NCBI GenBank assembly: GCA_015657535.1
Contig: JADHZB010001406.1
Coordinates: forward strand, 1-11,634
Length of the DNA: 11,634 nt
Source of the DNA: Nephromyces sp. MM_2019
Lineage: Eukaryota > Apicomplexa > Aconoidasida > Nephromycida
Direction: 5' to 3'
Shown here: in pieces, positions 7,708-11,634 of the stretch
Position numbering within the stretch: the stretch's first letter is position 1
Layout of the letters: the number at the start of each line of letters is the position of its first letter
The notes under the pieces: model-generated
Seen by the model: the letters and a program-made list of their open reading frames with translations, nothing else
What the model was told of the DNA's origin: nothing
Databases searched by the model: none
Made by a program: the position numbers and the translations under genes

Positions 7708-7868
7708 TCATCTCCATTCACAACGCATCCAAGAGCGGGGTTATTTCAATGCGCTAGTGTGTGTTGCCCGTCCCCCCTCTTCGCTCGTATTCCTCCTGAT
7801 GTTTCGAGGCTCCCCTACGCCGCTGAGTTACTTTGCTGCTTTGCGTTCGACTGCCCGCCCCCTGTAGG

Positions 7869-8126
7869 CTACTGATGTTTATCGAATAAGAATATCTCTC
7901 CTCCCCTGCATCTCAGATAGTGTGAGCGCACCACCAACACACAGCGACCCACTTCACATATTAATTCACGTTCTCCGAATACTTGCGTGCCCTTGTCTTC
8001 TGCAACCGCTGATTCTATAGTTTTGTGCGCTTGCTTCTCGTCACCAGCCTCTTCCTGCGTCATCACCCTCTTCTGAGGCCTTGGCGAATAATACACTTTG
8101 TCAACGTTATTTAGGTTTTAGTCCCA
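7869..8126 (-). CDS. Unidentified leftward open frame of about 85 codons
   Basis: The frame is open from about 8126 to a TAG at 7871-7869, with an internal ATG giving MTQEEAGDEKQAHKT at its start. It is charged (rich in E, K, D and R) in its first half, then reads ICEVGRCVLVVRSHYLRCRG. The DNA is more GC-rich than the window average. No splice join to the frame at 7707 was convincing. The + strand here carries pyrimidine-rich tracts ending in AG (for example CCCCTGCATCTCAG near 7916), so an interpretation as + strand acceptors competes. No family recognised. Confidence 0.25.
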
Positions 8127-8443
8127 ATGTATGATGAATAGAATTTCTGAATAGTACCGTCTTTTCTTGTATGTGCGCTCACCTTACTCGGCACTCGTTC
8201 ATCGTTTTTCAAGAGTTTTGTTTATTTCCGTAACTTCCGTGGATTTTTATGTCATTCTAGTGGTCTAGGAGCTGACTTTTTAGCCTCCTTACGCAAATAG
8301 CTTTTCTTATGCGTGCACTGCAATTTGAATTATGAATAACGGCGATCTTTCAGATAGGTAAGCCATATTGATAGGGTTTTTTTCTTTTGAAAGCGGTCAT
8401 GTAAGGAAATGGTTTTTTGCTGGGGAATGTTTGTATGGCGGTG
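8127..8443. other. Gene-poor stretch at a strand-composition change
   Basis: No gene is supported. A possible + strand first exon is visible at 8332-8357 (ATG, MNNGDLSD, donor AGGTAAGCC), followed by an acceptor TTGCTTGTGCTTTAG at 8465. The frame then stops within 14 codons, so I do not call it. To the left the + strand is C-rich, to the right G/T-rich. Confidence 0.35.
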
Positions 8444-9052
8444 TTACTCACTTGCTTGTGCTTTAGAAGCGGAAATTTTTGGGGCAAGATGCAAGTATGC
8501 TTTTAAATCCCGAAGATGAGTTAATCCGATAGTTTTGAGTTGCTCTTGTGCATACTGGTTGGTAATAGCCGCACGATTGGTTTTTTGGTCTAACCGTTGG
8601 CGGAAAGTGGTGAAGCCTGTTGATCTTCTTCCTTTAGATATGCAGCAAAGGATGTGAGGCAGTATGAATGTAGTGCTTCTGGTGGATTTTTCACTTTTTT
8701 GCCTGAATCCACAGCCAAAGAGTTTTGACGTGAAAGGTGGGGGTGGGTCGTGTGGTTGGTTTTTTTGAGGGTTATCCAGAGTTGGTGGGTGAAAAGAAGG
8801 ACTTGTGTCGAGTTGGCATTTGAGGCCTCGAGAACACTTTGCAATGCATGGTAGACACTTGTTTCCTAACTTTATCGCATGGCTTGTTTTGAGTTGTCGT
8901 TTTTGAGTAGAAGTCGTTTGAACAAGATGGAAGATGGTTTTTTTGCAGTTCATTGCATGAACTTCGAATATAGGCAGCTTATGCGGAAGATTGTTTCTTT
9001 TGTGGGATGTTGGATGAGTGCGCAACTTAAAACGACGCGGAGATGTGTAATG
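8444..9052 (-). CDS. Longest open frame in the window (about 200 codons, - strand)
   Basis: The frame is open from about 9052 to TAA at 8446-8444, with 193 codons from a TTG and the first ATG about 25 codons later (MNCKKTIFHL). It is rich in K, T, Q, H and P, the composition expected when an A/C-rich strand is translated. T is scarce on this strand, so stop codons are rare. That explains much but perhaps not all of the length. The last third looks most protein-like (TNQYAQEQLKTIGLTHLRD). A 70-codon ATG frame lies antisense at 8879-9091 on the + strand with codons in register. The + strand also shows a strong acceptor TTCTTCCTTTAG at 8637. I cannot tell which strand, if any, is coding. No family recognised. 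Confidence 0.22.
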   Translation of the reverse strand, partial: HYTSPRRFKLRTHPTSHKRNNLPHKLPIFEVHAMNCKKTIFHLVQTTSTQKRQLKTSHAIKLGNKCLPCIAKCSRGLKCQLDTSPSFHPPTLDNPQKNQPHDPPPPFTSKLFGCGFRQKSEKSTRSTTFILPHILCCISKGRRSTGFTTFRQRLDQKTNRAAITNQYAQEQLKTIGLTHLRDLKAYLHLAPKISASKAQASE

Positions 9053-9421
9053 CTGCTAACAACTTGTCTCGATTCTGCGTATATGCGTTGATTTTGTGGG
9101 AGCGTTGTGTATTTTGCTCCTGAGAATTGTTCATGTTAAGTTTTTGAGCTGCGGAGGCTTGTTTTTGTAAGAATAGGGCTTTTTAATCGTGTTCATACGC
9201 ACTACATCTTTTTGCTTACGTATCTATCATACTTTTTTATTGAAGGCAAGTGTGCCGAATGCGGCCTACATCTTGAAGCTTTTTGAATTATTTCCTCTTT
9301 GCATTTTCGGCATGTTTGACGAATTTTAAAAATATGTTCATCGTTTTCTATGTGTGTCTATGCCAACCGATATTTCGCGGGCTTTCTAGCAATTTTTCAG
9401 GGCGCCGTGTGTTATGGGATA

Positions 9422-9555
9422 GTGAGTGAAACATCTTCTCATTTGTCCTCTCCTCTTACTTTCCCCTCTTCCGATATATATATATCTCTTCTCAATTCTA
9501 TCTTTTTGCTTCGCTCCAATTCATTTTGTTTACTCACTTTCCGTCCCTTTTGCAG
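9422..9555 (+). other. Intron-like pyrimidine-rich segment with consensus ends
   Basis: The segment begins GTGAGTG and ends TTCCGTCCCTTTTGCAG. Its 134 nt are almost wholly pyrimidine apart from an (AT)6 run at 9474-9485, so it has the hallmarks of a spliceosomal intron. Upstream, an ATG at 9350 opens a hydrophobic segment (MCVYANRYFAGFLAIFQ) running to the donor. If spliced, the frame continues ISGSAFVQ and stops at 9580-9582. If not spliced, the frame stays open to 9688. Neither product is recognised, so the flanking exons remain undefined. Confidence 0.35.
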
Positions 9556-9688
9556 ATTAGTGGCTCAGCCTTTGTCCAGTGATGATTCAGAGGCTTCCTT
9601 TGTGATATCATGGCAGTATTGGCGTTTTTTTAGAGTATTTCGCTGCTTCGTGCATGGAGCTTGCTCTATGTATTTGCATTATCTGTGA

Positions 9689-11577
9689 TGTTCTATAGAA
9701 TGCCTGTGTGCGTGCTGCCGAAACTGTGACGTACAGCAGCGTACATGAGTAGTTTCTGCTTATTTTGACGCTCTTATACCCATTTGGTATACACAGTAGG
9801 AGTTTCAATAAGTGTGTTCTGCTCTGGAAGAAATCTTTCCAATCTTTTTAGTGGTTTTTTATGAAATATGCGTTTGTAGTATATTCCAGCTCTTGTTCTT
9901 TTTGGTATGTACATACACATATGGATGTACGCCAGAGAATTAGTAACTTTTCGTTGAACAGGTTGGTTTTATTTTGAGGATTTTCAGTGAGATTGAGAGT
10001 GAATAGTCCCCCAAGAGACTAGAAATGTCTAGGCTCACTGTTTTTTTGTAGAACTTTTTGTCTTTAAATATACAATTAGAGGACAGTAAGTAGGGTTGTA
10101 TACACTGTATTTTTTGTACATGTTATTTTACATTTACATCAACCCAATTTTTGCTCGCAATAGAGTGTGCTCGTGCTTTCAAACTTTGAGATAGCGCTGT
10201 ATCGATTCTGATATGATTTGCAATGAATGATTTTGTTACACTGAAAGGAAGCGAAGCAATTAAACGAGCATGCAGGCTTGTTTTGCTGCGGACTTTATAT
10301 ATCTATATATCTGCATTGCGATAGTTCATGTTCGCATTTTGAATGTGTATGTATAGTCTCATTCAGAGAGTATAAATTTCAGGAATAATAAGCCCTTTTT
10401 GTATTCTCCTTGTCAGTTTTTAAATATACACTGGCTGCTAACAGACTGATGATCTATATATACTAAGATGTGTGCATGTACGCAATGATTAGCGTCATTG
10501 AAAGAAATTGAGTCAATCGGACACCTCTCTTCTTTAGCAAGTCTCTAACTAGTGAATACTTTATGAGAGTAGCTCTTTTTCATGGGATTTTTAGTGATTT
10601 TCATATGATAGAAAACCTCTATTAGGTATAGCAGTAGACGTATCTAGCATCTATTTTTCGGATGTCTTGTGTATGCTTGATTTTTGTGTAGAATTTGCTA
10701 AGATTTTTGGATTTAGTTGATTTAGAAATGGAGTAACCCGTGTGTGTGTAGGTACATATGTTTTCTGTCAATATTTGTGTGTCCGTCTTTGTATATCTGT
10801 CTTTTTGTCAGTCTTTGTGTTTTTGCATAACTCTTTGCGTCTGTTCCACAGCTGTACCGTGTGTGTAACCTTTTCGAATTGATTTTTCTTTACGCAAATC
10901 TGTTTTTACCTCTTTGTAATGATTTTTATGATTTTGTTCCTTGTGAGTTTTTTGTAGTGCTTTTCGATTTTTGCAAATCTTCTGCGTATTCAATAAGTAT
11001 AGTATCATTCACGCTGAAGCAATTCTTTCAGGGATATAAATTCTTGAATCTACAAATTTTAGAGTGATTGCAAACAAAATATTGGGTTTCATAACTTGGT
11101 TGCTTTGAGGTTATATACTGTCTTCTTTGCGAGCTAATGTATCTCTGTTCAGCGATACCTTGATTTTGACAGTGTAAGATTGCGAGTCATTTTTTTATAT
11201 TGCGTAAAGTCTGAATATTTTTCTCAAGAAGCAACTCTGCTTCCTCATGCTTACAAGTGTATGTAAAGAGAAATGTATACACGCTTTTTCTATTTTGAAG
11301 ATGCTTCTTTTACGTTATATATAGTGTGGAATGGTTCTCATTTTGAGGCTTTACATCAGGTGATAAGTTTGTGTCACTGTAGATAAAAGGTCGGAATCCA
11401 AATTTTTGGTGTGTGCGTACTCCTTACTGATTTTTCTCGCTGCTTTTTAACTAGGTGTATGTACACGGCTCAATCTTATCTCTTGAGTTTGGCCCTCATT
11501 TTTTTCGTGTATAAACCTTTACATAATTGTATTTTTCATATTTTCATTGGAGAATATTTTTTTTGTTTCTCAAGTAA
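9689..11577. other. Long T-rich stretch without a supported gene
   Basis: The + strand is very T-rich with many T-runs, and stops are frequent in most frames. Isolated splice-like signals occur: acceptor TTTTTTTGTAG at 10051 followed 34 nt later by donor GTAAGTAG at 10086, and acceptor CGCTGCTTTTTAACTAG at 11454. No multi-exon chain could be built. A lysine-rich - strand frame (11008-10808) and a phenylalanine/leucine-rich + strand frame (10861-11067) simply mirror the T-richness. Intergenic, UTR or intron. Confidence 0.45.
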
Positions 11578-11634
11578 TGTGTGTGTTGCTCAGCTAGGTG
11601 TGTGCCTGTGTGTGTTGCTCAGCTAGGTGTGTGC
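11578..11634. repeat. 29-bp tandem repeat running off the right edge
   Basis: Units 11578-11606 and 11607-11634 are identical over the 28 bases visible in the second. Each holds TGTGTGTGTTGCTCAG, an acceptor-like GT/pyrimidine stretch ending in CAG, followed by CTAGGTGTGTGCC, which contains AG/GT. The array probably continues beyond the window. Confidence 0.9.

Noticed and set aside
7840..7856. GCGTTCGACTGC, similar to a tRNA B box
   Set aside because: No matching A box, acceptor stem or anticodon arm at the required distances on either strand.
8332..8495. Possible + strand first exon (MNNGDLSD) with donor AGGTAAGC and a second exon from 8466
   Set aside because: The frame ends after 14 more codons and cannot be joined in phase to the next acceptor at 8637.
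10808..11067. Lysine-rich - strand frame and antisense Phe/Leu-rich + strand frame
   Set aside because: Both are direct consequences of a T-rich + strand, and there are no splice signals that build a gene.
1..11634. Transposon or retroelement
   Set aside because: No terminal inverted or long terminal repeats, no target-site duplications, and no reverse transcriptase, integrase or transposase motifs were seen in any frame.

Overview
This window looks like nuclear DNA of a eukaryote, probably a protist or another organism with small introns; I cannot place it further. The DNA is AT-rich (roughly 60% A+T by eye). It carries long GT microsatellites and several minisatellites, and it has no long uninterrupted genes, no ribosome-binding-site/operon layout and no RNA gene that I can find. 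GT-AG intron signals with pyrimidine-rich acceptors recur on both strands. Every gene call below is a hand-built splice model without homology support. Many competing frames in this DNA also look plausible, so confidence is kept low to moderate, and no product could be recognised.

Layout. (1) 1-2000: the + strand is GT-rich, with (GT)20 at 378-417, further GT runs, a 16-bp minisatellite at 776-839 and a candidate + strand gene tail (exons 498-641, 921-959 and one of two possible last exons). A possible first exon of a leftward gene sits at 22-63. (2) 2000-2800: the + strand turns A-rich and a candidate leftward gene tail (exons 2719-2771, 2527-2589, stop at 2485-2487) converges on the first gene. 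(3) 2800-4690: no supported gene. (4) 4690-5340: a diverged 36-bp repeat, a short leftward gene model (5185 down to 4855) and, directly upstream of it, an eight-unit 19-bp minisatellite whose units resemble 3' splice sites when read on the - strand. (5) 5537-7009: the best gene model in the window, leftward, nine exons and 343 codons, with eight GT-AG introns of 30-103 nt, all phase-compatible. (6) 7170-8130: more leftward open frames with short-intron signals. (7) 8130-8440: the base-composition skew changes sign. (8) 8440-11634: the + strand is T/G-rich, with a 193-codon antisense open frame, a pyrimidine-rich intron-like stretch at 9422-9555, a long gene-free T-rich tract, and a 29-bp tandem repeat running off the right edge.

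Taken together, the sense strand of candidate genes often tends to be T/G-rich. The skew changes near 2.0 kb and 8.1-8.4 kb could therefore mark a convergent and a divergent transcription boundary. The most unusual items are the tandem array of acceptor-like units at 5186-5336 and the cluster of very short introns in the 5.5-7.0 kb gene model.
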